Part shown: positions 1-7,700 of the stretch, in pieces
Layout: the number at the start of each line of letters is the position of its first letter
Numbering within the stretch: the first letter of the stretch is position 1
Assembly: GCF_029544075.1 (NCBI RefSeq)
Contig: NZ_JAJQJH010000005.1
Span: 62,001 to 126,000 of the forward strand
Direction: 5' to 3'
DNA length: 64,000 nucleotides
DNA from: Chromohalobacter canadensis
GTDB lineage: Bacteria; Pseudomonadota; Gammaproteobacteria; Pseudomonadales; Halomonadaceae
The notes under the pieces: generated by a model
Told to the model about the DNA's origin: nothing
Databases searched by the model: none
The model's input: the letters and a program-made list of their open reading frames with translations, nothing else
Made by a program: the position numbers and the translations under genes

Positions 1-698
1 TAGCGGCTATCGTTGGAATGATCCCGGTTGTCGCCCATCATGAAATAATGGCCGTCCGGCACCACGACCTCGGGCATTTGCGGACCGGGATCGTCGGGAT
101 TGTTATAAATGGCGTGCGCCACGCCATCCAATTGCTCCTCGAACTGTTGCTCGCCAGGCGCTGCCTTGATGTCGTCGTCCATCACCGATTTGCCGACCGG
201 CTCATCGTTGACGTAAAGCTGCTTGTCTTCATAGCGAATGCGGTCCCCCGGCAAGCCGATAACACGCTTGATGAAATCGACTGAGGGATCATCAGGGAAG
301 CGGAATACCATGACATCGCCACGCTCGGGTTCGCCGAAATCGACGACCTCGGTGTTGATGACGGGTAGCCGCAGCCCGTAGGTGAACTTGTTGACCAGGA
401 TGAAATCTCCGACCTTGAGTGTCGGACGCATCGAGCCGGAGGGAATCTGAAATGGCTCGACCACGAAACTCCGCAGCACCAACACGATCAGCAGCACGGG
501 GAAGAAGGAACGCGCATAATCCACCGCCCAGGGTTCCTTGCCCAACTTGTCCCGCGTGGCGGTGTCCAGCCCACCGTCGACTTGCGATTCGGCTTTTTCC
601 AGACGAGCGCGGCGGGCTCGCCGCCACCATACGATATCAACCAGCCAGACAACGCCGGTGATGGCGACGGCCAACACCAGCAACAACGTAAAATCCAT
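1..698 (-). CDS. lepB: Signal peptidase I (partial, C-terminus beyond window edge)
   Basis: Inner-membrane serine protease that removes signal peptides from exported proteins. The gene reads leftward from the ATG at 698 and runs off the window, leaving 232 codons. Two N-terminal membrane segments lie at about residues 3-24 and 64-80. The catalytic serine is S89 in the PSGSM box and the general-base lysine is K144 in FIKRVIG. The last visible residues contain the conserved GDNRDHSNDSR box. All catalytic boxes are therefore inside the window and only the C-terminal tail is missing. The gene lies 11 bp downstream of lepA, the usual lepA-lepB operon order in gammaproteobacteria. Confidence 0.95.
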   Translation of the reverse strand, partial: MDFTLLLVLAVAITGVVWLVDIVWWRRARRARLEKAESQVDGGLDTATRDKLGKEPWAVDYARSFFPVLLIVLVLRSFVVEPFQIPSGSMRPTLKVGDFILVNKFTYGLRLPVINTEVVDFGEPERGDVMVFRFPDDPSVDFIKRVIGLPGDRIRYEDKQLYVNDEPVGKSVMDDDIKAAPGEQQFEEQLDGVAHAIYNNPDDPGPQMPEVVVPDGHYFMMGDNRDHSNDSR

Positions 699-709
699 GG
701 CTTTGATTC

Positions 710-2530
710 CTAATCATTCATCTTGAGGACGGCGAGGAAGGCATCCTGGGGAATTTCCACTTTACCTACCTGCTTCATGCGCTTTTTGCCTGCCTTTTGC
801 TTTTCGAGCAACTTCCGCTTGCGGGTCACGTCGCCGCCGTAACACTTGGCAGTCACGTTCTTGCGCAATGCCTTGACGGTCGAGCGCGATACGACCTGAC
901 CGCCCAACGTCGCCTGGATAGCGACATCGAACATTTGTCGCGGAATCAGCTCTTTCATCTTTTCCACCAACGCGCGCCCACGCGGATGGGCATGATCGCG
1001 GTGCACGATGGTGGCGAGCGCGTCGACGCGGTCACCGTTGATCAATACGTCGAGACGCACGAGATTGGCGGCTTCGAAACGCTCGAAGTTGTATTCGAGT
1101 GACGCATAGCCTTTGGAGATCGACTTCAAGCGGTCGAAGAAGTCCATCACCACTTCGCTCATCGGCAATTCGTAGGTGAGCTGAATCTGACTGCCCAGGA
1201 ACAGCATGTCGAGCTGTGTCCCACGACGCTGCTCGCACTCGGTGATGACATTGCCGACGTATTCCTGCGGTACCAGAATGCTGGCACGCACGATGGGCTC
1301 ACGCATCTCTTCGATGTCGGCCATGTCCGGCAATTTGGACGGATTGGACACGTAACGTATCTCACCGTCCTTCATGACCAGCTCGTAGATGACCGTCGGC
1401 GCCGTGGTCAAGAGGTCCAGGTCGTACTCACGCTCGAGACGTTCCTGGATGATCTCCATGTGCAAGGTGCCGAGGAAGCCGACGCGGAAACCGAAGCCTA
1501 ATGCATCGGAATTCTCCGGCTCGTAGCCCAACGACGCATCGTTGAGGGCCAGCTTCTCCAACGCATCGCGGAAGTCTTCGTAATCGTCGGAGCTGACGGG
1601 AAACATGCCCGCATAGACTTGGGGCTTGACCTTCTGGAACCCGGGCAGGCGCGCGACGTCGTCACCCCCTTTGGCATGCACGATGGTGTCCCCTACCGGC
1701 GCGCCGTGGATGTCCTTGATGCCTGCCACGACGAAACCGACTTCACCGGCACGCAGGACGCCGGTTTGCTTGCGCTTGGGCGTGAAGATACCGACTTCGC
1801 TGACCTCCCAGGCCCGCTCGGTGGACTTCATGCGGATCTTGTCCCCCTTCTTGATCGTGCCGTCGAAGAGGCGCACCAGGGAAATCACGCCCAGATAGTT
1901 GTCGAACCACGAATCGACGATCAACGCCTGCAACGGCGCCTCGGGGTCTCCTTTGGGCGGTGGCACGTCACGCACCAGACGCTCGAGCAAGGCTTCCATG
2001 CCCAGGCCACTCTTCGCAGAGACCTGGCAGGCATCGGTGGCATCGATACCGATGATTTCTTCCACCTCGTGGGCCACGCGGTCAGGATCGGCCTGGGGCA
2101 GATCGATCTTGTTGAGGACCGGCAAGACTTCGAGCCCTTGCTCCACCGCCGTGTAGCAATTGGCCACCGATTGCGCTTCGACGCCTTGCGCCGCATCGAC
2201 CACCAACAACGCGCCCTCGCAGGCATAAAGCGAGCGCGACACTTCGTAGGAAAAGTCGACGTGGCCCGGCGTATCGATGAAGTTGAGCTGATAGACCTGA
2301 CCATCCTCGGCCTTGTAGTCCAGCGTCACGGACTGAGCCTTGATGGTGATGCCTCGCTCACGCTCGAGATCCATCGAGTCGAGCACCTGCTCCTTCGTCT
2401 CGCGCTCCGTCAAACCACCGCAGATCTGGATGATGCGGTCGGAAAGCGTCGACTTGCCGTGGTCAATGTGGGCAATGATGGAAAAATTGCGAATGAGTGG
2501 AAGCGTTGCGTTATTTTCGTCGCGGCTCAT
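710..2530 (-). CDS. lepA: Elongation factor 4 (back-translocating GTPase)
   Basis: Ribosome-binding translational GTPase related to EF-G, 606 aa, normal length. G-domain motifs are visible: AHIDHGKS (residues 20-27), RGITI (59-63), DTPGH (86-90) and NKID (140-143). The C-terminal part carries the LepA-specific domain, including the terminal run [21 protein letters not shown] chose the ATG at 2530; a TTG one codon upstream sits almost on the AGGA ribosome binding site and is less likely. lepB follows directly, so the two are probably co-transcribed. Cytoplasmic, membrane-associated under stress in E. coli (family knowledge). Confidence 0.96.
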   Translation of the reverse strand: MSRDENNATLPLIRNFSIIAHIDHGKSTLSDRIIQICGGLTERETKEQVLDSMDLERERGITIKAQSVTLDYKAEDGQVYQLNFIDTPGHVDFSYEVSRSLYACEGALLVVDAAQGVEAQSVANCYTAVEQGLEVLPVLNKIDLPQADPDRVAHEVEEIIGIDATDACQVSAKSGLGMEALLERLVRDVPPPKGDPEAPLQALIVDSWFDNYLGVISLVRLFDGTIKKGDKIRMKSTERAWEVSEVGIFTPKRKQTGVLRAGEVGFVVAGIKDIHGAPVGDTIVHAKGGDDVARLPGFQKVKPQVYAGMFPVSSDDYEDFRDALEKLALNDASLGYEPENSDALGFGFRVGFLGTLHMEIIQERLEREYDLDLLTTAPTVIYELVMKDGEIRYVSNPSKLPDMADIEEMREPIVRASILVPQEYVGNVITECEQRRGTQLDMLFLGSQIQLTYELPMSEVVMDFFDRLKSISKGYASLEYNFERFEAANLVRLDVLINGDRVDALATIVHRDHAHPRGRALVEKMKELIPRQMFDVAIQATLGGQVVSRSTVKALRKNVTAKCYGGDVTRKRKLLEKQKAGKKRMKQVGKVEIPQDAFLAVLKMND

Positions 2531-2676
2531 CAAGTCCTACCTGAGTCAGAAACACGATCCGGTCAAGCTAGGCAGCTTGCTAGGCGAGAGTACGCGGACC
2601 GATGGACAATTCAATTGAAAGGCATTGTACCGGCAAGCACCCTCCATGGACAGCGAGGGCGTTCGATCGACATGAC

Positions 2677-2700
2677 GAGGCCCCGACGGAGCGGGGCCTC
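2677..2700 (-). terminator. GC-rich hairpin after mucD
   Basis: Perfect 9-bp inverted repeat GAGGCCCCG/CGGGGCCTC with a 6-nt loop, about 30 bp downstream of the mucD stop codon. There is no T-run after it on either strand, so it may be an unconventional terminator or an mRNA 3' stabiliser. Confidence 0.55.
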
Positions 2701-2730
2701 GATGCCTAGTCTAGGTACATTGTCACTGCG

Positions 2731-4164
2731 TCAATCATCGGCGGATTCAAGCCGCAGCGCGACGAACAGCGACTGTCCATCCCGGGCGATACGCACTGGA
2801 ATGGCGCGGTCAGTGGGCGCATTCTTAACCGCTTCTAGCAGTGCATCGGTATCTTCGATGATGGTGCCATCGAAACTGATGATGACGTCGCCAGACGAAA
2901 TCCCCGCAGCCGCCGCGGCACCGCGTGGGTCGACCTGACGCACCATGACACCATTATCGACGTCCAACTGACGACGCATCTGATCGTCCAGGTCGCTAAC
3001 CGCGACGCCCAGACGCTCTTGGTTGTCGTTTTTCTGATGCTGTTGGCCTGACGTCATCTTGCCCTCTTTCGGCCAATTGCCCACGGTGACATCAACCTTC
3101 TGTGGCTCGCCGTTACGCAGAATGCTCAGCGTCACTTCATCGCCAGGCGACACGCGGCCTACTAGTCGCGGCAAGGCACTGGAGTCTTTGACTTCTGCGT
3201 CGTCGACCGAGAGCACGACATCGCCGGCCTGGAGTCCAGCCTCGCTGGCGGGGCTGTCATCAGTGACGTCGGCAATCAACGCACCGCGCGTGTCATCAAG
3301 ACCGAAGGATTCTGCCAGGTCTCTCGACACGGGCTGGATCACCACTCCGAGCCAACCGCGGCTGACGTGCCCGGAATCTTTCAACTGATCGGCGATGTCC
3401 ATTGCCACGTTGATCGGAATGGCGAAGGAAACGCCCATGAAGCCACCACTACGGGTGTAGATCTGGGAGTTGATACCCACGACCTCGCCATCGAGATTGA
3501 ACAAGGGGCCGCCGGAATTACCCGGATTGATCGCTACGTCGGTCTGGATGAAGGGGACATAGGCGTCAATCGGCAGGGTGCGGTTGATGGCGCTGACGAT
3601 ACCCGAGGTCACCGAGTGATCGAACCCGAAGGGCGAGCCGATGGCGGCGACCCACTCGCCGACCTGCAGCTCGTCGGAGTCCCCCATGTCGAGTGTCGGC
3701 AAATCGTCGGCGTCGACCTTGAGTACGGCAACGTCGGTTTTCTTGTCGGCGCCCACCAGAGTGGCCTCGAGCTCACGACGATCGTTGAGTCGAACCACGA
3801 TCTCGTCGGCACCGTCCACCACATGGGCGTTGGTCATGATATAGCCGTCATGACTGATCACGAATCCCGACCCCAATGAATGGCGCTCTTGAGTACCCTG
3901 ACCGGGTGCCCCCGGCGTCATGGGCGGCATCTGATCGCCGAAGAAGTGGCGAAAGATATCGGGAACGCCCTGTTCACCGAATGGCGAGCCCTGCATGGCC
4001 CGTGTATTGACCGTGCTGGTAGTGGAAATGTTGACGACACCCGGCGCAGCGTCTTCGACCAATTGAGTGAAGTCCGGCAATTCGCGTGCCTGCGCGAACT
4101 GCGCGGCGCATAACGTAACCAACGCCAGGAACAAAGGGGTGAAATAGCGAGAGAGACGTTGCAT
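2731..4164 (-). CDS. mucD: Periplasmic DegP/MucD-type serine protease
   Basis: HtrA-family protease/chaperone that degrades misfolded envelope proteins. The 477-aa protein starts with a signal peptide (hydrophobic 8-21, cleavage probably after AQA, about residue 26). The catalytic triad is H114 (TNAHV), D144 (TDVAVL) and S217 (GNSGGP), followed by two PDZ domains at about 255-350 and 385-470. A short Q/M/P/G-rich linker at 58-92 resembles the LA-loop region of DegP/MucD. The ATG has a good AGGAG site 7 nt upstream. It lies downstream of rpoE-rseA, as mucD does in Pseudomonas, but has its own sigma-E-like promoter and is separated from rseA by a terminator. Confidence 0.93.
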   Translation of the reverse strand: MQRLSRYFTPLFLALVTLCAAQFAQARELPDFTQLVEDAAPGVVNISTTSTVNTRAMQGSPFGEQGVPDIFRHFFGDQMPPMTPGAPGQGTQERHSLGSGFVISHDGYIMTNAHVVDGADEIVVRLNDRRELEATLVGADKKTDVAVLKVDADDLPTLDMGDSDELQVGEWVAAIGSPFGFDHSVTSGIVSAINRTLPIDAYVPFIQTDVAINPGNSGGPLFNLDGEVVGINSQIYTRSGGFMGVSFAIPINVAMDIADQLKDSGHVSRGWLGVVIQPVSRDLAESFGLDDTRGALIADVTDDSPASEAGLQAGDVVLSVDDAEVKDSSALPRLVGRVSPGDEVTLSILRNGEPQKVDVTVGNWPKEGKMTSGQQHQKNDNQERLGVAVSDLDDQMRRQLDVDNGVMVRQVDPRGAAAAAGISSGDVIISFDGTIIEDTDALLEAVKNAPTDRAIPVRIARDGQSLFVALRLESADD

Positions 4165-4288
4165 AAAAGACTCCTGATGAAAAGCGTGAACTCGTTAGCC
4201 AAAACGAGGAGTCACATCGACAATGAGCCGGTGCGCATTACCGGCTTACCATGGGTTGGCGGCTAAGAAATCTAGCATCGCCAACTCC

Positions 4289-4315
4289 ATTGATACACTA
4301 ACGGGACAAGAGTTC
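4289..4315 (-). promoter_or_regulatory. Candidate sigma-E (AlgU/RpoE) promoter of mucD
   Basis: Read on the minus strand: GAACTC, 16 nt, then TCAAT. The sigma-E consensus is roughly GAACTT-N16-TCTGA or TCAAA. It would start transcription about 115 nt before mucD, and a 7-bp hairpin (4226-4246) would then lie in the leader. Envelope protease genes are classical sigma-E targets, so the position makes sense, but the match is by eye only. Confidence 0.5.
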
Positions 4316-4420
4316 ACTGAACAACGTAATTAGTTCAACGCAACGCGTTCAATACGCGGCCCTGGTCCTGCCAGACATCCCCAGCCCTGCCACAAAGCGC
4401 AGCGCATCGACAAAGCATAA

Positions 4421-4462
4421 AACGACAAAAGGCGCGCCCCCTGGCAGTAGGTGACGCGCCTT
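4421..4462 (-). terminator. Rho-independent terminator after rseA
   Basis: On the minus strand AAGGCGCG pairs with CGCGCCTT across an 18-nt loop (4429-4462) and is followed by a T-rich run (TTGTCGTTTTA). It lies about 50 bp past the rseA stop. With the mucD promoter it fills most of the 347-bp gap 4165-4511, in which I see no gene. Confidence 0.65.
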
Positions 4463-4511
4463 GGCGCGGAATCGAGGGAATCGTCACACTTAGACGACAG
4501 ACAGCATGGGC

Positions 4512-5288
4512 TTAACGCTGACTCGACACCTCGGTACCCGAACCATCGAATGCGCGAGAAGACGACATCCAAGCCTCGCCCACATCACCGGACTGCTGCT
4601 GGTTCAAGTACGCTTGCAGAAGGCGCGACTGTTCATAGTCGCTGCGTGATGTCTGACGCGGGGAGTCGGAAAAGAGCGACGCATCCATGCTGGCTTCCAT
4701 GGCGCCGCCGGGGCCCGAAGGCGCGAGGCTGGGAAATACCGGATTCGTCCCGGGCGACGAAGTAAAGAACCCAGTGTCGTCACCGCCGAAACTCGCTAGC
4801 CTGGCACCAATACCGCCTCCCGAGGGCGCGCTCTGCAGCGAGGCTGGCTGCATACTGGCGCCGCCCTCGGAGGGAGGCGTCTCGCCGGAAGAGGCGTTAC
4901 CGCTGGCGAACTCGGCACCTTCACCGGGGACACCGCTTGGCGAATTGGCGTTATATACCTGAACGCCAGTAATGACCATCAGCGACACCGCCGCCGCGAC
5001 GGCGGCACTTCCTGCGAAGGAAAGCGGCACCGCACGACGCGAGCCGGATGTCACCGCTTCCTGCGACCCAGGTTCGTCCGCAAGGCGTGCCATTATACCG
5101 GCGGAAAGATCCGCACTGACATCCACACCACGATCACGCTGCATCATGCTGCGCGCCAAGTGATAACGCCGCCATGTTTCGGCGTCTTCAGGCGCGTCTT
5201 GCAACGACCTCATGACACGGCGTACCTCAAGCTCGTCGCCCTCGTTATCCATCAGTGCGGACAAGGACTCTCGCACGTTCTGATTCAT
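4512..5288 (-). CDS. rseA: Anti-sigma-E factor, RseA/MucA type
   Basis: Inner-membrane anti-sigma factor predicted to sequester RpoE/AlgU until regulated proteolysis releases it. In the 258-aa protein, residues 1-75 form the cytoplasmic anti-sigma domain (ESLSALMDNEGDELEVRRVM, then ETWRRYHLARSMM). A single membrane helix lies at about 87-110. The periplasmic part is long and rich in Ser, Gly and Pro. I chose the ATG at 5288, which has GAGGG upstream and the typical MNQNVRESLSALMDNE start, rather than an in-frame ATG 12 codons earlier. It follows rpoE by 221 bp. No rseB/mucB gene follows, which is unusual for this operon. Confidence 0.88.
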   Translation of the reverse strand: MNQNVRESLSALMDNEGDELEVRRVMRSLQDAPEDAETWRRYHLARSMMQRDRGVDVSADLSAGIMARLADEPGSQEAVTSGSRRAVPLSFAGSAAVAAAVSLMVITGVQVYNANSPSGVPGEGAEFASGNASSGETPPSEGGASMQPASLQSAPSGGGIGARLASFGGDDTGFFTSSPGTNPVFPSLAPSGPGGAMEASMDASLFSDSPRQTSRSDYEQSRLLQAYLNQQQSGDVGEAWMSSSRAFDGSGTEVSSQR

Positions 5289-5509
5289 ACCTACACCCTC
5301 ACATTCGAGAAGACGAATGCCCATCGTCTACTGGGCGCTACGCAGCGTTTCACGTGTGGCAACACCTTTTCTTGATATCTTGCACGAGCGCCTTGCCCAC
5401 CTGACGCGGTAGCGCCCACTCATTCCACTGGTACCCGTTGAGACGTCAAAGGCGCCGGACAGTTCAATTTTGCATGCGTCGAGCGACACTTTTTTATCAC
5501 CCGCCTTGA

Positions 5510-6115
5510 TCACTCGACCGTGGCATCGGCTTGACGCGGTGCGTTGAGCATCGGCTCGATGGCTTTATCCACCGCTTCACGCGCCCTGAAGATGCGCGAG
5601 CGCACCGTACCCACCGGACACTGCATGATATTGGCGATATCTTCATAGGCGAGACCGTCCATCTCGCGCAAGGTAATCGCGGTGCGTAGATCTTCCGGCA
5701 AGTTCTCGATGGCCTCGAACACCACCGCCTCGAGCTGATCGCGCTGCATGGCGGCTTCAGGGGTCTCAATATCGGAAAGACGACCGCTATGATCGAGCAC
5801 CTCGGCATCCGCGATATCCATGTCGCTGCCCGGCGGTCTTCGCCCGCGAGAAACGAGATGATTCTTGGCGGTGTTGATGGCGATGCGATACATCCACGTA
5901 TAAAAGGCACTATCGGAGCGAAACTTGCTCAAGGCGCGATACGCCTTGATGAAGGCTTCTTGAGCGACATCCTGCACCTCGGCGGGATCATTCACATAAC
6001 GCCCAATCAAGCCGAGAATCTTGTGCTGGTACTTTTTGACCAGAAGGTCGAAAGCCCGGGTGTCTCCCTTCTGGGCACGCTCGACGAGCTGGTGGTCGGT
6101 TTCCCTAGTGCCCAT
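5510..6115 (-). CDS. rpoE: RNA polymerase sigma-E factor (RpoE/AlgU)
   Basis: Extracytoplasmic-function sigma factor, 201 aa. Region 2 spans about residues 25-95 with DVAQEAFIKAYRAL and FYTWMYRIAINTAKNHL. Region 4 spans about 130-185 with LREMDGLAYEDIANIM and the helix-turn-helix part PVGTVRSRIFRAREAV. A GGGGGAG site lies 6 nt before the ATG. It directs the envelope stress regulon and is transcribed ahead of its anti-sigma factor rseA. The sequence is close to the AlgU/RpoE group, and in Pseudomonas the same factor also drives alginate synthesis; whether that holds here cannot be seen. Confidence 0.95.
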   Translation of the reverse strand: MGTRETDHQLVERAQKGDTRAFDLLVKKYQHKILGLIGRYVNDPAEVQDVAQEAFIKAYRALSKFRSDSAFYTWMYRIAINTAKNHLVSRGRRPPGSDMDIADAEVLDHSGRLSDIETPEAAMQRDQLEAVVFEAIENLPEDLRTAITLREMDGLAYEDIANIMQCPVGTVRSRIFRAREAVDKAIEPMLNAPRQADATVE

Positions 6116-6502
6116 TCATTTCTCCCCCATGCCGGAGGCACTATAAAGCGAAGCGCCGACAACGGCGCCAGCGCAGGAAGATCGTATCTGCTGTGTGGTC
6201 ATCATGTTCCAGTCGAGCCCACGGGGCGCTGAATAATCAAAGTAATAGACGAAATTGGGCGAAGACCTAGGGTCATGTGGCCGATCCACTTGCTTAACTT
6301 AAGTAGTGCCTAGTGTTCCTTTTTCTGCCCGCCCCATCAAGACGATAAAGCGGCGGATGCGCTGATGGCATCCGAGCATTGACCGCCATCATGGCGAGAA
6401 GTTCGGCCATGACATTGATTTTCCCGGCGCCGACAAGCGATAGTAGCGCTTCTTTGCAAGCGAAACCGATGCCCTTCGCGACACATATCTACAGGTAGCG
6501 GA
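6116..6502. other. Divergent intergenic region rpoE / DAHP synthase
   Basis: 387 bp without a credible gene on either strand. It must hold the promoters of rpoE (leftward) and the DAHP synthase gene (rightward). I found no convincing sigma-E autoregulatory promoter: GGAACA occurs twice on the rpoE strand without a good -10 at the right distance. An 8-bp palindrome ACTTAAGT lies at 6298-6305. Confidence 0.5.
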
Positions 6503-7582
6503 ATGTCAGAACAGCAGGTCAATAACATTAACGTCCTTTCCCAGGACGTACTGGTCACACCCGAAGCGCTCAAGCGTGAAATTCCCCTTTCCGAGGAGGC
6601 GGAGCGCACGGTACTCGAAGGTCGCCGAACCGTTCAACGGATTCTCGACGGCGACGACCCGCGTCTCGTCGTCGTCATCGGCCCCTGCTCGATTCACGAT
6701 GTGGACGCGGCACGCGATTATGCCCGCCGCCTGCGCCAGCTAGCCGACGAGGTGAGCGATAGCCTGTACGTCGTGATGCGCGTGTATTTCGAGAAGCCAC
6801 GCACCACCGTCGGCTGGAAGGGGCTGATCAACGACCCGCACCTCGACGACACCTTCGACATTCAGGAAGGGCTGCGCACCGCCCGGCGCCTTCTGGTGGA
6901 ACTCGCCGAAATGGGCCTACCACTGGCCACCGAGGCGCTCGATCCCATCTCGCCGCAGTATTTGCAAGATTGCATCAGTTGGTCGGCCATTGGAGCACGC
7001 ACCACCGAGTCCCAGACACACCGCGAGATGGCGTCCGGCCTGTCGTCGCCGGTCGGCTTCAAGAACGGTACCGATGGCAGTCTCGATGTCGCCGTCAACG
7101 CGCTCAAGTCCGTTGCCCACCCGCACAATTTCCTGGGTATCGACCAAGGCGGACAGGTTGCCGTCATTCGCACGCGCGGCAACCCCTACGGCCATATCGT
7201 GCTGCGCGGCGGTAACGGCAAGCCCAATTACGACAGCGTCAGCGTTACCCTCGCCGACAAGGAACTGCGTAATGCAGGCGTGATACCGAACATCATGGTC
7301 GACTGCTCGCACGCCAATTCCAACAAGGATCCGTCCTTGCAACCCTTGGTGATGGATAACATCGCCAACCAGATCCTCGAGGGCAACACCTCTATCATGG
7401 GACTGATGGTCGAGTCGCACATCGGCTGGGGCAACCAGAAGATTCCCGAGGATCGCTCGCAGTTGCAGTACGGCGTTTCAATTACCGACGCCTGCATCGA
7501 CTGGCCGACGACCGAAACGGCCATGCGTGAGATGAACGAGAAGTTGAAGCCGGTGCTGACCCAGCGCCAGCGCGGCGAGTAA
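6503..7582 (+). CDS. aroF: 3-deoxy-D-arabino-heptulosonate-7-phosphate (DAHP) synthase, type I
   Basis: Condenses phosphoenolpyruvate and erythrose-4-phosphate, the first step of the shikimate pathway to aromatic amino acids. The 359-aa protein fits the AroF/G/H class (about 350 aa). The GPCSIHD motif lies at residues 60-66 and EKPRTTVGWKGLINDP at 97-112; the metal ligands are typical of this family. It is monocistronic: rpoE diverges on the left and a hairpin follows on the right. Which amino acid feeds back on it (Phe, Tyr or Trp) cannot be decided by eye, so the symbol is by class rather than by isozyme. Confidence 0.9.
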   Translation: MSEQQVNNINVLSQDVLVTPEALKREIPLSEEAERTVLEGRRTVQRILDGDDPRLVVVIGPCSIHDVDAARDYARRLRQLADEVSDSLYVVMRVYFEKPRTTVGWKGLINDPHLDDTFDIQEGLRTARRLLVELAEMGLPLATEALDPISPQYLQDCISWSAIGARTTESQTHREMASGLSSPVGFKNGTDGSLDVAVNALKSVAHPHNFLGIDQGGQVAVIRTRGNPYGHIVLRGGNGKPNYDSVSVTLADKELRNAGVIPNIMVDCSHANSNKDPSLQPLVMDNIANQILEGNTSIMGLMVESHIGWGNQKIPEDRSQLQYGVSITDACIDWPTTETAMREMNEKLKPVLTQRQRGE

Positions 7583-7594
7583 GGCTCTCCCCAC

Positions 7595-7617
7595 GACCCC
7601 GCTTCACTGGCGGGGTC
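7595..7617 (+). terminator. Hairpin after DAHP synthase gene
   Basis: Perfect 8-bp inverted repeat GACCCCGC/GCGGGGTC with a 7-nt loop, 12 bp after the stop codon. No T-run follows. Confidence 0.5.
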
Positions 7618-7700
7618 AGCTCACTGACTATCGCTTGAGAGCTAGGCATTGCTCGAAACAGGCTGTCCGAACAGTGCCTAAGCCCTGTCTAAAAAGCGCC

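Noticed and set aside
1619-2938. Plus-strand open frame of 439 codons opposite lepA
   Set aside because: It is the antisense shadow of a high-GC conserved gene, with no ribosome binding site and no recognisable domain.
5328-5513. 61-codon minus-strand frame between rseA and rpoE as a missing regulator
   Set aside because: No ribosome binding site, no membrane helix or signal peptide, and no resemblance to RseB or RseC.
6116-6502. Sigma-E autoregulatory promoter upstream of rpoE
   Set aside because: GGAACA occurs twice on the correct strand but no acceptable -10 lies 15-17 nt downstream.
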